Below, in pieces: positions 48,960-61,640 of a DNA stretch of 64,000 nucleotides. Every line of letters begins with the position of its first letter. Position 1 is the stretch's first letter. A model generated the notes under the pieces. The model did not search any database. It was not told the DNA's origin and worked only from the letters and a program-made list of their open reading frames with translations. Location of the stretch: positions 17,116,047-17,180,046 of the forward strand of contig OX467087.1 in the NCBI GenBank assembly GCA_950106755.1. Direction: 5' to 3'. Source of the stretch: Climacium dendroides (Eukaryota; Streptophyta; Bryopsida; Hypnales; Climaciaceae). Made by a program: the position numbers and the translations under genes.

Positions 48960-50252
48960 TGTACCGGAGGTTGGCCTTTTGGGCCTGAATTTTTTTTTAA
49001 TGCTCCTTTCATTTCCAAACGAATATCCATTCTTTGTTATCGTCCAGGATTCCGGGCTTCACACTTTTCATGTGACGAGTCCAACCCCCACGTGTCAGGT
49101 GCTCACGAAGCGTGCTAGTAAGTTACGAATTCTCGCCTTCAGCAGAGCATCTATTGATGGGATTTAGGGTTGGGTGCTGAAGAGAGGACCCTCTGCCCTG
49201 TGATCGATCGTTTTGCAATGTTGATTCAGTTGTTGCGCTAAGGATTCGAGGTGGACGTGGTTTCTGCTGCGGGGATTTCTTTTCAGGTGTGCGAAGCCTT
49301 TGAATCGTGTTGTGAGTGGAAGTATCAGTGTATCGCTGGACGTGGCGCTGTGTGAGGGTACTTGTCGGCGATTGTTGGCCATAAAATTTGCATGGAAATG
49401 GTGGAATGGAGCTCTCATTAGGATTTTCTGTGACCAGATTGTGTTGATTCTTTTTCTGAGAATGGTGATTTCTTTGTTTTCGATGAAGCTTGGCAATTCT
49501 CATATTCTTTTTTTTGAGGGTGGAACGCATTATTTGTAATTTGCAGTGACTGTTTGGACAAAGCTTCGCTCCTTGTCCCGAGCTGGTCGTTTTGAGTGGT
49601 ATGGTCTGAAGGAGGACCGCAACTTTACCAAGTTCTGTAACGATCTGATGTGGACAAGGAGAGGATGTTGCTACTGATACTTTCCCGGAATTGGATTAGT
49701 TATAATTTATCGATTTTAGACTGGATTACGGGAATAGTGACATTCTCCGGCTTCTAATTCAGTATCAAAATTTCTGTGTTTTTAATCGTTTTTCAGTCTT
49801 TGTGCGAGTATTTACTGCTTGAGAACAGAATCGGTAATATTGCAAGGCAATCAGAAACATCCAGTAACACAGAATTTTATAATTCAGGACTCATGTAGAA
49901 TGGATCGAGGAAAGACTTCGCTAGGACAGTTCATGTGACTAGGTGGAGAAATCCTTATCGCCGTCCTGTACTGGCATTTGAGTTTCGCTGAGCTGCAAAG
50001 GTAAATTACATGAATAGAGTAGGCTGCATGCTTTGATATCTTTGGAATGACTTGTCTTGCGGATTGGCAGGTGGTGAAAATGTTGGTGTTTCGGAGGATC
50101 GGTTGGAGTGCGCACCTTGGTTTTGAGGATAATCGGTGCTGTATGCAGGAGCGATGACATTCTTGATTGAGTTGAACTGGAAATTTGCCCGGTATTGGCC
50201 CCAAGGAGTTTTAAGGACATATACCCATGGCCAGAAGGGTTAGATAACCACG
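48960..50252 (+). promoter_or_regulatory. Presumed promoter and 5' leader of the SEC14-like gene
   Basis: Base composition shifts from AT-rich to gene-like at about 49000. A CCCACGTGTC G-box-type motif lies near 49087-49096. The ORF at 49123-49530 (minus) is not in a context of conserved residues. The leader could contain non-coding exons, for example an acceptor-like TTTGCAG near 49545, but this cannot be settled from sequence alone. Confidence 0.4.
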
Positions 50253-52742
50253 ATGTCGAATTCTAAAACATCAGCCATGAGTAAGGAGGTCAAGCTGGTG
50301 AAAGTCGCAAAGCCTCTTACGGAGAAAGATAAAAACTCCGCTACCGCAACCAAAAAGACCGGTCGCACTTCTTCACCACATTTTGTTCTGAAGAGATCGA
50401 TTGATGTAGTGCAAGGTCGAGATATCACGAACAAAGCAGCCCGAGCCGTCTTGTTCGTAGGTAAAGTCGCTGTTTTAGAAGGCTTGCGACGAGTTGGTCA
50501 CACTAATCTATATGGCGTTCACCGTCCTTTAGTGTGGACCTTGCAAGGTCTAGCTGGCTTAAACGGCTTGGTGGCGGTCCGAGCGGCTCCTTTCGTCTGG
50601 TTAATGCGTTGGGCTCCATTTCGGTTCCTTGCACATGTCACTGAGGTGACTTTCTTTGAAGCCCTTTTACATTCTGCTGATTTTGAACTCTTTCTTACCA
50701 TTCTTCTCGTCCAATTTAGAATTATTTCTTAGAGCGAACATTGACTGCTTTCGAGGAACACAAATTTGTATGATGTGGTGATCATGCTTTCTTGTAGTGT
50801 TTCTCATAGGCTTGCGATTTTTTTATGCAGGGTTTCGCAAATCCTATCATCTTCTTATCACTTGCGGGTGTAGTCACAAGTGCATACAAACACAAAGATT
50901 CGCTGAATCCCGATCCACACGATGCACAGCCCAAAGATCTACCGCAAGAAACTGTAATTACTGTTCCAAGTACAGTCACTGGTGTTAATGTTGCAATTTC
51001 TGATCCCAGAGCCGTTGAAGTAAAGGAGGAAAGCAGTTTTGAGAGTCAAGAAACGAATGCGGAGTTTTTGAAAGAAGAGTTGGACAAGAGCGGTGTCGTT
51101 CTTCCAGAGTGGTGAATGATTTGAACTCTGAAACTGGATCATGCAGTGTTTATTTCAAGGACATTGGGAGGACCAGGGATGGACTGAAGGGTCCTCTTGA
51201 GCCTCTATTTCAGGCAGATCCTTTGAACCAATTGAGATTCTTACTAAATTGTCACTTGCGAGTTTTCAGGTTCGATGATGACAAGGTGCTGAGGGTTTGG
51301 GGTGCAGCCCACGGAGACACGACGAAGTTTGTAGCAAATGTGAAGAAGACAATTCGATGGCGGGTAAACTACCATTTCTTATCTGAATCCGATCTTCAAA
51401 CGTGGGAACACCTGGTGTTCTGGCATAAGCACGATGCTCTTGGTCGGCCTATTCTCATCATCCGCCTTGGCCTTGCATTCTCGACTTTAGCACCATCGGA
51501 GCGTGCCCTGTTTATTCAAGCTATCGGTATGTCTCCAATCCCCGCGAACTTTATAGTTCAATGTTACGGGGACGAATATTCTTTTCGATATTCATTTTTG
51601 TGGATAGAATCTTCGTTGTAGCATTCCTAGCTTCTGCCCTATCATGAACCTTCGAGTATCTGATGCTGTCATCTATTCCGTCACTGCATATTGTGTACGC
51701 ATAACCTGAAGCAAACGTGTTAGACCACCTCCTGTTTATATACCTATTGACCAGGTATTACTAAACTGGAGATAATGGTTTTGAAAGTCAATACCATGCA
51801 AAGACCATTCTCCAAATGAAAATTGAATTTTGTGCTTGCAGTGTCTCAGGTTGAGCATGGATTAAGAAACAAGGTCCTGAAAGACGATGCACGACTCACT
51901 GTTGTAATGGATTGTCAGGGCACCTCTGTCTTTGGCTTTCCAGTAAACATGGTGAAGTCGTGCTCGGTGTTGGTTCAGGAACATTACCCTACGCGACTTG
52001 CAGCTCTTTTTGTTATTAATCTTCCACCGGTCGTGCAAGTACTTGCAAATGCTGTCCTTCAGGTGTTCTATTCTCTCATACTTTTTTATTCTCTTCGTTT
52101 GTCTGTGTTCAGGTGAATTGTATAGGTCGCCAGCCCTATGGAATGTAGTGGATAGATAATTTTTATTTACCTAGATAATCTGCTGTCTAGATCTTTTGCG
52201 GAGAGTGTCAAAACTCTCCATAGTAGCCTTTGTTTTCCAGGGTTGGAGGGATTTTGCAGTTTTGAGAAGTATGTACTTACGTCCTAAACGACAAAAATGT
52301 TGTGTGTGGTGTCTTTTCTCATATAGTTAAATTGCGGTGCTTTTCTAAGTAAAGCTGATAACTGCAGGTGGTGAAGCCATCCACTAGGAAGAAGATCCAC
52401 ATGGAAGGTGACAAGTACATGAATCGTCTTGCAACTTATCTCGGGGGGATCTTCGACGTGCCCATTGTATTGGGAGGGAAGTGCTCATGTGACTATTGTG
52501 AGGATACTCTGGCTCAGGAGGCAAACGGAAACTTATCGCTTGTACCTTTCAAAGCGCAGAACGAACTCGAGTCAGTAAGGAATCGGGACATGTCCTTGGA
52601 CGAAAGGGCGCTTTGTTTACGTCAGTCTACATACGAGTCGTATTCACGAACACTTCGAGTGGTCATTACGGGTCTGTTCTTACTTTGGATTGTCGTTGCC
52701 ATGATCTCTAGCTACGGTAACCCGCATATGTTTCCTACTTAG
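50253..52742 (+). CDS. SEC14-like (CRAL-TRIO) lipid-transfer protein with membrane segments
   Basis: Exons 50253-50645, 50831-51111, 51270-51526, 51842-52062 and 52368-52742 join in frame to 508 codons, all GT-AG. The start is the first ATG of the open frame. Residues 1-45 are basic. There are hydrophobic stretches at ~110-128 and 132-150 (GFANPIIFLSLAGVVTSAY) and an acidic linker. A CRAL-TRIO domain (~250-430) has IRWR, DALGRPILIIRLGL, VVMDCQGTSVFGFP, LFVINLPPVVQVLANAV and TRKKIHMEG. A C-terminal membrane helix lies at ~482-500. SEC14 proteins bind and exchange phosphatidylinositol and other lipids between membranes. The added membrane segments suggest a membrane-tethered form. Its closest relatives and ligand cannot be named here. 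Confidence 0.85.
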
Positions 52743-53951
52743 TAATGCTGCTCGTGTGGCAGTTTACGTGTCAGATTATTCGAGCTTCTCGTGTTTATGT
52801 AGAGGCAATGCAGATGCTGTCGCTTGCCATAGTTCATTGTTTTGGGCTGCACGGTGCGAGAACGTGCTATCATTTGAAATAAAGAATAATTGAAAGAAGC
52901 CTTCACCATGGCAATTGAGAACTATGCATAATAGGGCCATGAATGTTCGGAACTGATGATAATGGGAACTCATACCTTGCACCTGGACCTCTTTGATGAC
53001 ACTCTGGAATTGCACATTCCTCTTGGTCCATACACATTTGATTGAACAGCTTTTGTTCCCATTTCAAGTTCTAAATGCGTTTGTCCCTGTAGCCGTGTCG
53101 TTAGAATGGCTCAACACATCTGATGGTTATTCTCAAGTGCCGTGAGAACTGACCTCATCGGTTGCAGCATCCATAGGCTTCATTGTAGGCAATGGAGATC
53201 GATGCAGTTTGGCCCTACTTTCATGTGCTGGTAAAGTCGACCAAATGCTCTAGACGAGAAAGCCTTTGTCGATCCAAGTGTGACTTGTTGGCGAAGGAAC
53301 AATTGGCGAACTTCATCCGCATGATATTAGGAAGTACATGTTTCAAAGAGTTTCGTTGACTGAGAACCTAGCTGGGTTTGGTGATCGACTATAACCTTGG
53401 GTTAGGTCACTTTATTTTGTGATCCGCAATACTTGGTACTGAAAACACCAAATTGGTATCAGTCATATATACCATTGGGAAGGTATTGTGGAGAGGTTTC
53501 TGATCATATATCATACACCCAATTTGGATTTAAAACACATTTGTAAGACAACTATTTTAAAGAGCAGACAGCATGACATTCTAAAAATCAGCACTTGAGA
53601 TTACTGTGACAAGTCAATCCTAGTCTACTTGTTTCACCTCGGCTTAATCTGCCATTTACTGCCATGCACAATGCACAATACGTCAGGGAAAGCCAGCGAG
53701 ATATTTTTCAGATTGAACAGGGGCAATTAGACTTCTATACCATCTACAGTATATGTTTGGAGCATTGAGGGCAGAAAATGGATGGCGGAGCAATCGCGAG
53801 TCAACTTGGGAAACAGGCGTACAAGTATCATCGGCAGAATTCTTGCTCACTGGGGGAAAAAAATTGGAGTATTACCGGATTTGTGTTACACAATTTACAA
53901 AGCTACATGTTCTAAATCCTAGGTTTTTCAGCAGGAACATATCGAAGTTGA
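52743..53951. other. Intergenic between convergent SEC14-like and PDV2-like genes
   Basis: Holds the 3' ends of both genes. A candidate poly(A) signal AATAAAGAATAA lies near 52879. The ORFs at 52776-53015 and 53753-54100 are overlaps without support. Nothing else is seen. Confidence 0.4.
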
Positions 53952-56059
53952 TTAACCTCTGCCATAGAGAACGTCAGGATCCTTCATTTCCCTGGGGAAG
54001 GGTAGCTCAAACCGCTCTTTCACCACACACTTTGCGCTTCCATCCTCCAAAATTATCAGCTTCTTGCCAGGAGAGCATTTTAGAGGTGATGGTGGCCTAG
54101 GCCGACTCTCAGGTACAAACACGGGCTTTACTGCTGAAGGCACTGGACGCGGCTTCTGCTCTACTCGTCTATGGTTATGTTCCGTGAAAGCTAGGAAGGC
54201 GACAACACTCGCCACCACGAAAACGGCCTTCGCAGCATGAACAAGTGCATTCCCAACCCTCCCACTCATACCTCTCATTAATCCTCCCATAAAAACGATG
54301 CCCTCTTTATGCTCCGAAGTGGTTCCTTGCTCTTGATAGTCCTGTTTACCATTCGCTCCTTGAGAAATATCCTTATTTCTAAATGCTTCCTCGTCCACCT
54401 GTATGTTTTCTTCAGAAAGTGCAACCCTTTTAACAGGTTGACCTCTCGGTAGTGAGATTGATCGAGAGAGATGTCTTGGGGATTGGTCGTCCATTGCCAT
54501 GGAAACATCCACAACGGATCTGGGGTACGGGGGTAGCAGTAGATCGTCTCTTTCTTCTACTGGCTCACCTGCAAACGCTAAGGCTTCTTGGACAACTTCC
54601 CATTCACGCCCACGATGCTTCTTCAACTTCAGGAGCAGTAGGTGACGACTTTCCTCAAGCTCTGCGAGTACTGCATCTTTTTCGGCCCTCTGATGATTTT
54701 GCATTGACTGGGAAGCACGAATAGATAAATTTAGTAAGAGTTCGTTTAAAGAGTCGGTAATCCAAGACCTCTACACTGCTTAATCGTGCAAATATCGATC
54801 TCATTCTGGTGCTTCTTAAAGAGGGATAGAGTAGTTATAATTGCTAATGACGATTTGATCGTGCACGCGGCGAATCAATACGGCTAATGAAACCTATGCC
54901 ACCATGAGACCTCGCTAAAGATCGAGCTCCTGCTGGTGGCGACTGAATTTTTATCACAAATCATGCTGCCCTTCGAAGTGGATATACAGAGGTTATTTCT
55001 GCTATATCTCCGCTCATCCACTCTCGATCCAACCAACCAACAGAATGTCTAAGCTTTGGACTATCAGCAAATAACGTCCATCACAAAGTAAATGCTGTAT
55101 TCAAAGACTAATATCTTGCCCGCAAGCAGATCCCCTAAGAGAGGACTCATGTGACATCTTTGATCACGGTCTACCTCACGCGGAGATATCTTCCGAGAGA
55201 AGGCAATGCAAGTAATCTCCACAAAGACGGAGACGCGGCTAACTGAGTCCCTAAACTTATGGACTTTGACACCTCCAAGAAATTAAAAATTGAAAGGTTA
55301 GTTCTAAAAACTTACTTCCGCAATAGGAAATACAGCTCAGCAAGGCATACAACACTCCGCGGTCGATCCAATTATCCCGTGACTCAGAAAGACATTGCCA
55401 GAGGACCAATACGGTGGCCCTAAACCTACCGAAACAGGCTTTTGCCTTTCAGGTTGCGTCGTGGTTGCTCTCTTTCTGGAGTGATCTCTTTTGCTTGAAG
55501 ATTAAAATAAAAAAAAGCTACGGAATAAGGAAAAGGGAAAAATCGCGAAAAAAAACAATTTAAAAACAGCACTTTCCCGTGAACCAAATAAAGAAACACG
55601 TTCAAAGTATCCAGCTGACCAGGGGACGACTCAAAGAACACCAGCATGCAAAAGACAAGCAGAGAGAAGGCTCGAGCAGCCAACCTGCAAAGCTTCAAGC
55701 TGTTCTTCAAGTGTTTCCAATGCGTCGCGAATCAAACCTAAGGTCCTGGCCTCCACATTGCCATCACCAGCGACCTTGCCATAACCTCGGTCAAACCGGT
55801 CAAAGCCATTCACCTCCTCTCCATCTGAAAAAATCGAATCAATACTACTCCGGCTGCTCGCACTCTGCAAAAACTCCGACTTCAACGCCCTCTCAATGGC
55901 TTCACTAATCTTAGCGTGGAGCTCAGATGCCCTCGCCAGCACCACACGGATCTCATCCGCCTCCATCGCCACACCAAACAACCAGACCTCGCAACCAAGA
56001 ACCGTCTCCCGCACCTCCTCAATCACACCATCAAGAACACCGCAACGCTCCACTTCCAC
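53952..56059 (-). CDS. PDV2: PDV2-like plastid division protein
   Basis: Exon 1 is 56059-55685 (125 codons, donor CAG|GTTGGC) and exon 2 is 54707-53952 (acceptor CCCAG|TCAATG), joined in phase 0 to 376 codons. The N-terminal cytosolic part has helical/coiled segments (LIRDALETLEEQLEALQ; AELEESRHLLLLKLKKHRG; EVVQEALAFAGE; DDLLLPPYP), typical of PDV2. One membrane helix lies at ~281-299. The short tail has CSPGKKLIILEDGSAKCVVKER and ends in glycine (DVLYGRG). In Arabidopsis PDV2 sits in the outer plastid envelope, recruits the dynamin ARC5/DRP5B, and its terminal glycine contacts ARC6 in the intermembrane space. It is longer than Arabidopsis PDV2 (307) because of an extended linker before the membrane helix. 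Confidence 0.92.
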
Positions 56060-57114
56060 CTACTTCCACCACAAAACGCATCCAATGTCAAACACGCGGC
56101 CCTTCCTCTCTCTCCTGTCTTCCTCACCAGTCCCGTAATCATGACCAAATTTAAACGCCTACGGGAAAAAAGATAAAAAGGAAGAAGAAGAACGCACCAA
56201 ACAGTTGTGGCAATTGAGGCGCGGCAAGAAAATCCGCCATACCGCAGTCGATCACGCGTGAGAAGATACGAAATTCGCTGTGAAAGTGAGCGCGCACAGG
56301 TGAGCGCAATCCAGATTCCAGAAGGAAGGGTAAAGGCTATGGCGAAAAGACGGGCGATGTAACGGGGGGAAAGGATGGCGGGCGCCGTTCGATAGGGTGG
56401 AGCTCCACAAGCATTCATTGGTGAAGACAAAGCGAGGGAGGCGATAGAACTGTAGAAGAAGGAAGAAGACACAAATGGCGCTCACGTGCGTGTGTGAGTA
56501 GAAGCACCTATAACCAACCTTTGGAGCTAATTCCACATGTTTTTGGGATGGAATCAAGACTTGTGACTATTTTTACTACACTTAAAATTGAAAATCATGA
56601 TTATTCCAAAAAAAAGTGTTAGTTTTTTGAATTTTTAAACTATAAACTATAAACTTTTGAAGTTCAATTGCATGGTGTAGTTCAAATTGATTTTTGCATT
56701 CATGTATGCAATCTGTACATTTTAGACTACTTGTATCAGCATACTTTCAAGATTGGTTTAGGGAGAAAAGGTTGGAGTGGATGTTTCTACTTTAAAGTAG
56801 GAAATTTATTTTTGGATGAATTTGGAATTTTAAAAAATTAAATATTTTGTATAATATTTTTTTTCCAAATTCTAATAAATATTTCATAGAAATTTCAAAA
56901 GAGGAGGATTTTATTGGTTTTGGACCGAATGTACATACATCTTGATGAACAAATCATGTTCCATTAATAATCTGCATAATTTTGGATCTAGATAGTTTAT
57001 CACTCCAATCAAGATTACAAGTTACTTTGCTTTGAAATTTTAAAAATAAAATCTTTGGTATAGAACCAAAGGTGCTAGTTTGTGAGCATGAAAATGCAAG
57101 TATGTGAACTTTAA

Positions 57115-57118
<4 letters not shown>
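56060..57118. other. Upstream of PDV2-like gene, then AT-rich DNA
   Basis: GC-balanced sequence to about 56520 presumably carries the promoter and leader of the minus-strand gene starting at 56059. After that the DNA is AT-rich and featureless. The ORFs at 56023-56557 have no motif support. Confidence 0.4.

Positions 57119-57179
<61 letters not shown>
57119..57179. repeat. AT dinucleotide microsatellite, ~30 units
   Basis: Uninterrupted AT repeat of about 60 bp. The ORF 57111-57332 (minus) reads through it as an Ile-Tyr repeat and is an artefact. Confidence 0.97.
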
Positions 57180-57184
<5 letters not shown>

Positions 57185-58181
57185 TATTGATGGTACTTAT
57201 AATGTAAACACCTATACATTTAGGTACTTGTATCATAGTTATATTATAATCATGGAACGTTTCTATAATATATGCAGTTACAATATAGGTGTATAGTCTT
57301 TTAGGTTCATTCCTCACCTCACTTAATAGCAATTTTTGATATAGAACTACATTTTAAAGGTTCTTTAGGTAGTAGTTGTGTTTACACAATGAGAATTAGA
57401 ATAGATGATTCTATTACAGATAGAACAATTGTCTTTCCTTTATGGACTACACAAGATTTTCAATTGTTTTCATATAGAGAAAAAAAAAAACATTACAAAA
57501 GGCAACAATATAAAATTTGTGTAATTTAGTATAGTACAATATTTTTTCAACACAAATTAATTTGAAATAATGTGATTTTGGTAAATTAGTATCACATGCC
57601 CTAATTTGAAATGGCATAGATTTAGTAAATTAGCACCAATCACATACACTAACAAGATAAGTCAATATAGGCCCTTAGTAGAATGGTAATAGTACACATT
57701 TATTCATACATTGAAATAAAGTTGAAATCATATTTTGACCTCGAGGAGGGCACATTGTACCATTAAAGTAAAAAAAATTGACCCTTTTATGTCCCCAATA
57801 AGAAAGGAATGCAAAAATTTACCCCTATTTTATGTGATTGATTTCAAATTAATTTCTAAAGTCCTAAGATCTTTTTTCCACTAGAAACTACTATATTTAT
57901 TGCAAAAAGTCTAAATTATTTTAATATTTCCCCCCAATTTCTAACCATAGGATCTTGTACTAAACTAGTATAAGAATGTGTGGAAGGAATTGTAGAAACT
58001 TTAGAATTGAAGAAAAAACAAAAAAGATTCAAATTATACTAAAAAAGAATCCATTTTCATTCCATGATGAATTAGAAAATAGGGCCATCATACAAAGTAG
58101 ATATAATTAGAACTACCAAAGATCCAATTCCACACCCTATCACTAACCTGAACTTCTATGTCACTTCACCTTACTAAATGC
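57180..58181. other. AT-rich intergenic DNA
   Basis: No gene seen. Two near-repeated lines (AATTTGAAATAATGTGATTT near 57558 and TAATTTGAAATGGCATAGAT near 57602) hint at a short local duplication. Confidence 0.35.
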
Positions 58182-58381
58182 CACTATAAGAGAAATAGGT
58201 GTTTAAGTGTAATCATAGTAGTCCAATTCTATAATTTATGACCTTTTAGAAGATTTTTAGTAAAAATTTATTAGAAATATATGTATTTTCAATAAATTTT
58301 TACTGAAAATCTCCTGAAAGATCATAAATTATAGGACTACTTTCCTAGGACTATATTTAAGCATCTCTTTTTCTTGTAGTG
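58182..58381. mobile_element. CACTA-type MITE, 200 bp
   Basis: Ends are CACTATAAGAGAAATAGGTG and the inverted form of CACTACAAGAAAAAGAGATG. The 3-bp target duplication TGC flanks it (58179-58181 and 58382-58384). The arms are complementary for about 95 bp each (for example TCTATAATTTATGA.CTTT), so it is a near-complete hairpin. Non-coding. Confidence 0.85.
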
Positions 58382-59162
58382 TGCTAAAAGTGATGATTGG
58401 AATTTAATAATGAATAGAGTGGATTTAACAACTAACACATTATCATCAATTATTTAATGTTCCTCTAAATTACTCTTATTAATTCTAAATTAGGTACTTC
58501 AATGAAAGAGAATGAAATTACAAGGTGATGATTAATCTCTAAGGACCAAGGTTTTTTTTTCTGTTAATATCATTCAAAACTACCATTTCTATTGTAAAGT
58601 GGAAAACTTTTAAGATTTTTTTTTGTTTATTTAATTGTAAGATCTTGCACTTAAATAGTATGAGATTGTGTAGAAGAAATTTCAAAATTTTTACTGTGTA
58701 GATTGCAAGATATTTGTGATTAACCCCTAAAAAACCATTGTCCCTTCAGGGGACAAATGAGATTTTGGGTAGGTATTTGTGGTCTCAATTTTTACAATAA
58801 TTTTTTGTAACTTTTTTTGAAGACAAAAAATCATTGTCTTAGTGCGAATATTATTATTTTTCAATTGGTGCTTAGGAAAAAAAGTTATGCCCAAAGAAAC
58901 TCAAAACAAGAGAGATTAGGCAACAAAAAAAATTCAAAAATTAGAGTTTTTTAATATGTAATTTTTTTCTCATAGATTATATTTTTGTCTATATGGAAAG
59001 CTTTGATTCATTTCATTTGGATAAGTAATGTGAAAGTTATGAACAATCTTGTTTTTCAAGCAATCTAAGCATTTTGTTGAAAAAATAACTTGTTGAATTC
59101 ATTCATACTACTAAAATCATAACTTTCTCTGTAATATCACAAATGCTACCATTAATACCAGG
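58382..59162. repeat. AT-rich DNA with a diverged family A relative
   Basis: The part from about 58560 to 59080 has family A-like lines (GTAAGATCTTGCACTTAAAT, GGCAACAAAAAAAATTCAAA, GGAAAGCTTTGATTCATTTC). Divergence is high and boundaries are uncertain. Confidence 0.4.
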
Positions 59163-59975
59163 GGCTCGTGCTTGCTATGCTACGCATTCATTGTATCACA
59201 TATTAGTAAAATTTTGATATATTTGAATAGAATGCATGATAATGATTTCAATAAATCTTTAAAATAATTATTTTAAATATTTTATAAAAATATTTTTAAT
59301 CATGCATACATAGAAATTGTATTTTCACACAATGTGATATTACAGAAATAGAGTAGCAGTTTGCAATCACTTCTGTAATATCACTTTTTACAAAAGGTGA
59401 TATTATAGAAATAATATAGTCATTGCAATTGAGGTGATATTAAAGAGGATCCATAGGATGATATTATAGAGGTAGCAAACCCATTACTTTTCTTGGCTTT
59501 ATACTTCTTTTGCATTTCTATGATTTTGTGTTTTTGTGAGCTTTTGAGCTTCTAATTTCATTTTTCTATTGTTACTACCAAATGATTTGAGAAATTTATT
59601 AGATTGAACTAATTTTGGATTTCATAGCAATTAAATTGTTTACGAAGCTTTTGAGATTTACAAGTTTTTCCTTTATATTCTTCTATTTGGGTTGCCATTG
59701 TTTGTAACAATTGAGTTAAATTTCTAATGCATTGTAATGTATGTGTATCTTTTACCGTATTCATCATTTGCATGTATTTCATTCATCATTCATTAAATTT
59801 TTATTTTTTATTTCAGTATATATTTATTTATTAAAAAAATTATATGAAGATTTTAGTAATTTTTATCTGAAGATTTTTTGAAATTTTTGTTTTGCATTCT
59901 ATTTAATACATAAAATTTCTTATGAAATTCCAAAGGTGAATGTGTAGCATAGCAAGCGCCAACCGCTAGTCTCTA
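59163..59975. mobile_element. Candidate TIR element, ~810 bp
   Basis: Inverted ends share TGCTTGCTATGCTACgCATT (from 59169) with its reverse complement at 59937-59958. Outside this the ends differ slightly (GGGGCTCG versus CTAGCGGTTGGCG). Inside are several forward and reverse copies of GTGATATTAcAGAAAT between 59320 and 59480. No target duplication was recognised and there is no ORF. Confidence 0.5.
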
Positions 59976-61360
59976 ATAAAATTAAAAAAATTAAAAAAAA
60001 AATCCACTTGGTTTAGTTTACTTGCTAGAACAATCTCACCATTGGTATTAGTGCATTATAAATCCATCTTAAAGATATTAATAATTAAAATTTTCCTTTT
60101 ATCTCATACCTACTTCTACTTAATAATTTTCTTAAAAATGAAAATTAAGTTAAAATTTTTTTTCCTTAGACTCTCAATTCAATTCCCCACCAAAAAGATT
60201 TAAACCTCAAAACTTTGTAGTGCAAAAAATTTAAGTTACAAAGGTTCAAAGATAGATAATCTAGTCCCACAATGTGCAAAAGAACTTGTGTTCTTTACTT
60301 TAAATGCAAATATTTTGCAATCTGTGTGATCAACATTTCTGAAATTTATTCAACATATTCTCATGCTAGTTAAGTGTAAGATACTATGGTTAGATGTGCA
60401 AAAAAAATTCAATTTTTTCAATTTTTTGCAATAGAAATGACAGTTCTAAGTAATCTTTGGCAAAAAAAAAGTCTTGGTCCTTTAGGGGTTAAAGTGAAGA
60501 ATTTTTTTTCCTTGAACCTTGTTTTATTAGATTTCAAGATTTTCAATCTTTTTAAATTAAAATTTTTGTTGAATAGATTTTGAATTACAATTTTTATATG
60601 TTGAAGAATTGGGTTAAGAGTTTGTGTGAAAAAAATTAGCAAGAAAAAAAGTTTGATTTTCATTCTTAAGAAATAGTTAACTAGAAGTAGGTATGAAATA
60701 GAAAGAAAACTAAATCGTTGATAGCTCTAACATGAAATAGAAACACAGTAAATAATCTCAACAATAAAATTGCTTTAGGAAGAAAAGTATACCACTTAAT
60801 ATACTTGTATAGAAGACAAGATTTAGAATGGTGTTAGAAATTGTAAGTATACAATAAAATAAGAAGTAGAAATTAGATACGATAATAGGATATTTAGTGT
60901 GAATGAAAACATATGAAATCAAAAGTAATATAAGATATGAAATAGTTGTAGGTAGAAGAAGAATTTCATTTAACTCCTCGAAAACCATGATTGTCAACTC
61001 CATGGACAAATGGATGTACCTTTGAAACCAATTTTTGGCATTATTTTTAAATTTTTTTATAAAAATGGGCAAACTTACAAGCTTTCTAGAAATATAATTT
61101 TTTAAAATCTCAATTGGTGCCCTCAAAAAGAATTCATGTTGCCCTCATTGAAGAATGTTAAGTTTGGGTAGCCAAAAAAATTCAAAAAGTGAAAATAAAT
61201 TTTTTCTTCTAAAATCTAATTTCATGAAATAAATTTTTGTGTAGTTAGGAAGCTTTGATTCATTCCATTTGGATTAGTTATGTGAACTTAGGTACAAAGA
61301 CTCTTATTTTATAAGCAATCAAGTAAATGTGAGCTCAAATCTTGAGTCTATGAGCCTTGA
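59976..61360. other. AT-rich DNA, partial family A-like segment
   Basis: A segment at about 61020-61320 resembles family A (GGTAGCCAAAAAAATTCAAA, then AGGAAGCTTTGATTCATTCC). The ORFs near 60386-61126 are AT-driven and unsupported. No gene seen. Confidence 0.35.
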
Positions 61361-61640
61361 AGTTTTGGTTGCTATATTATAGGTACCTTCTGTGGTTATA
61401 AGATATTTATATTATAGTTGTCTATATTATAAGTACTTATATTATAGGCTTATTTCATCGTTATATGATATTTATATTATAGATATTTATATTGAGATCT
61501 ATATTATAAGTACTTTTGTTATAAGCACCTTCTATGGCTATAGGATATTTATACTATAGTTGTCTATATTATAGGTATCTTTATTATAGAAACCTTTTAT
61601 GGTTATAGGATATTAATATTATAGGTGTTTATGATATAGG
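61361..61640 (+). repeat. Degenerate satellite of TATTATAGGTA-type units
   Basis: About 280 bp made of interlocking units: GGTTATAGGATATTTATATT, ATAGTTGTCTATATTATAGG, TACCTTCTATGG and variants. The higher-order period is about 50 bp and the repeat word is about 12-15 bp (TATATTATAGGTA). Non-coding. Confidence 0.75.

Noticed and set aside
49123..49530. Minus-strand ORF of 135 codons upstream of the SEC14-like gene
   Set aside because: Low-complexity Arg/His/Ser composition, overlapped by other frames, and located in the likely leader or promoter of the plus-strand gene.
51109..51621. Treating the whole 170-codon ORF as an exon of the SEC14-like gene
   Set aside because: The upstream frame ends at a good donor (GAGTG|GTGAAT). 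A better acceptor (TTTTCAG|GTTCGA at 51269/51270) restores frame as Trp-Phe-Asp-Asp-Asp, so the first ~160 bases of the ORF are intron.
57111..57332. Minus-strand ORF of 73 codons
   Set aside because: Its C-terminal part is the AT microsatellite read as Ile-Tyr repeats.
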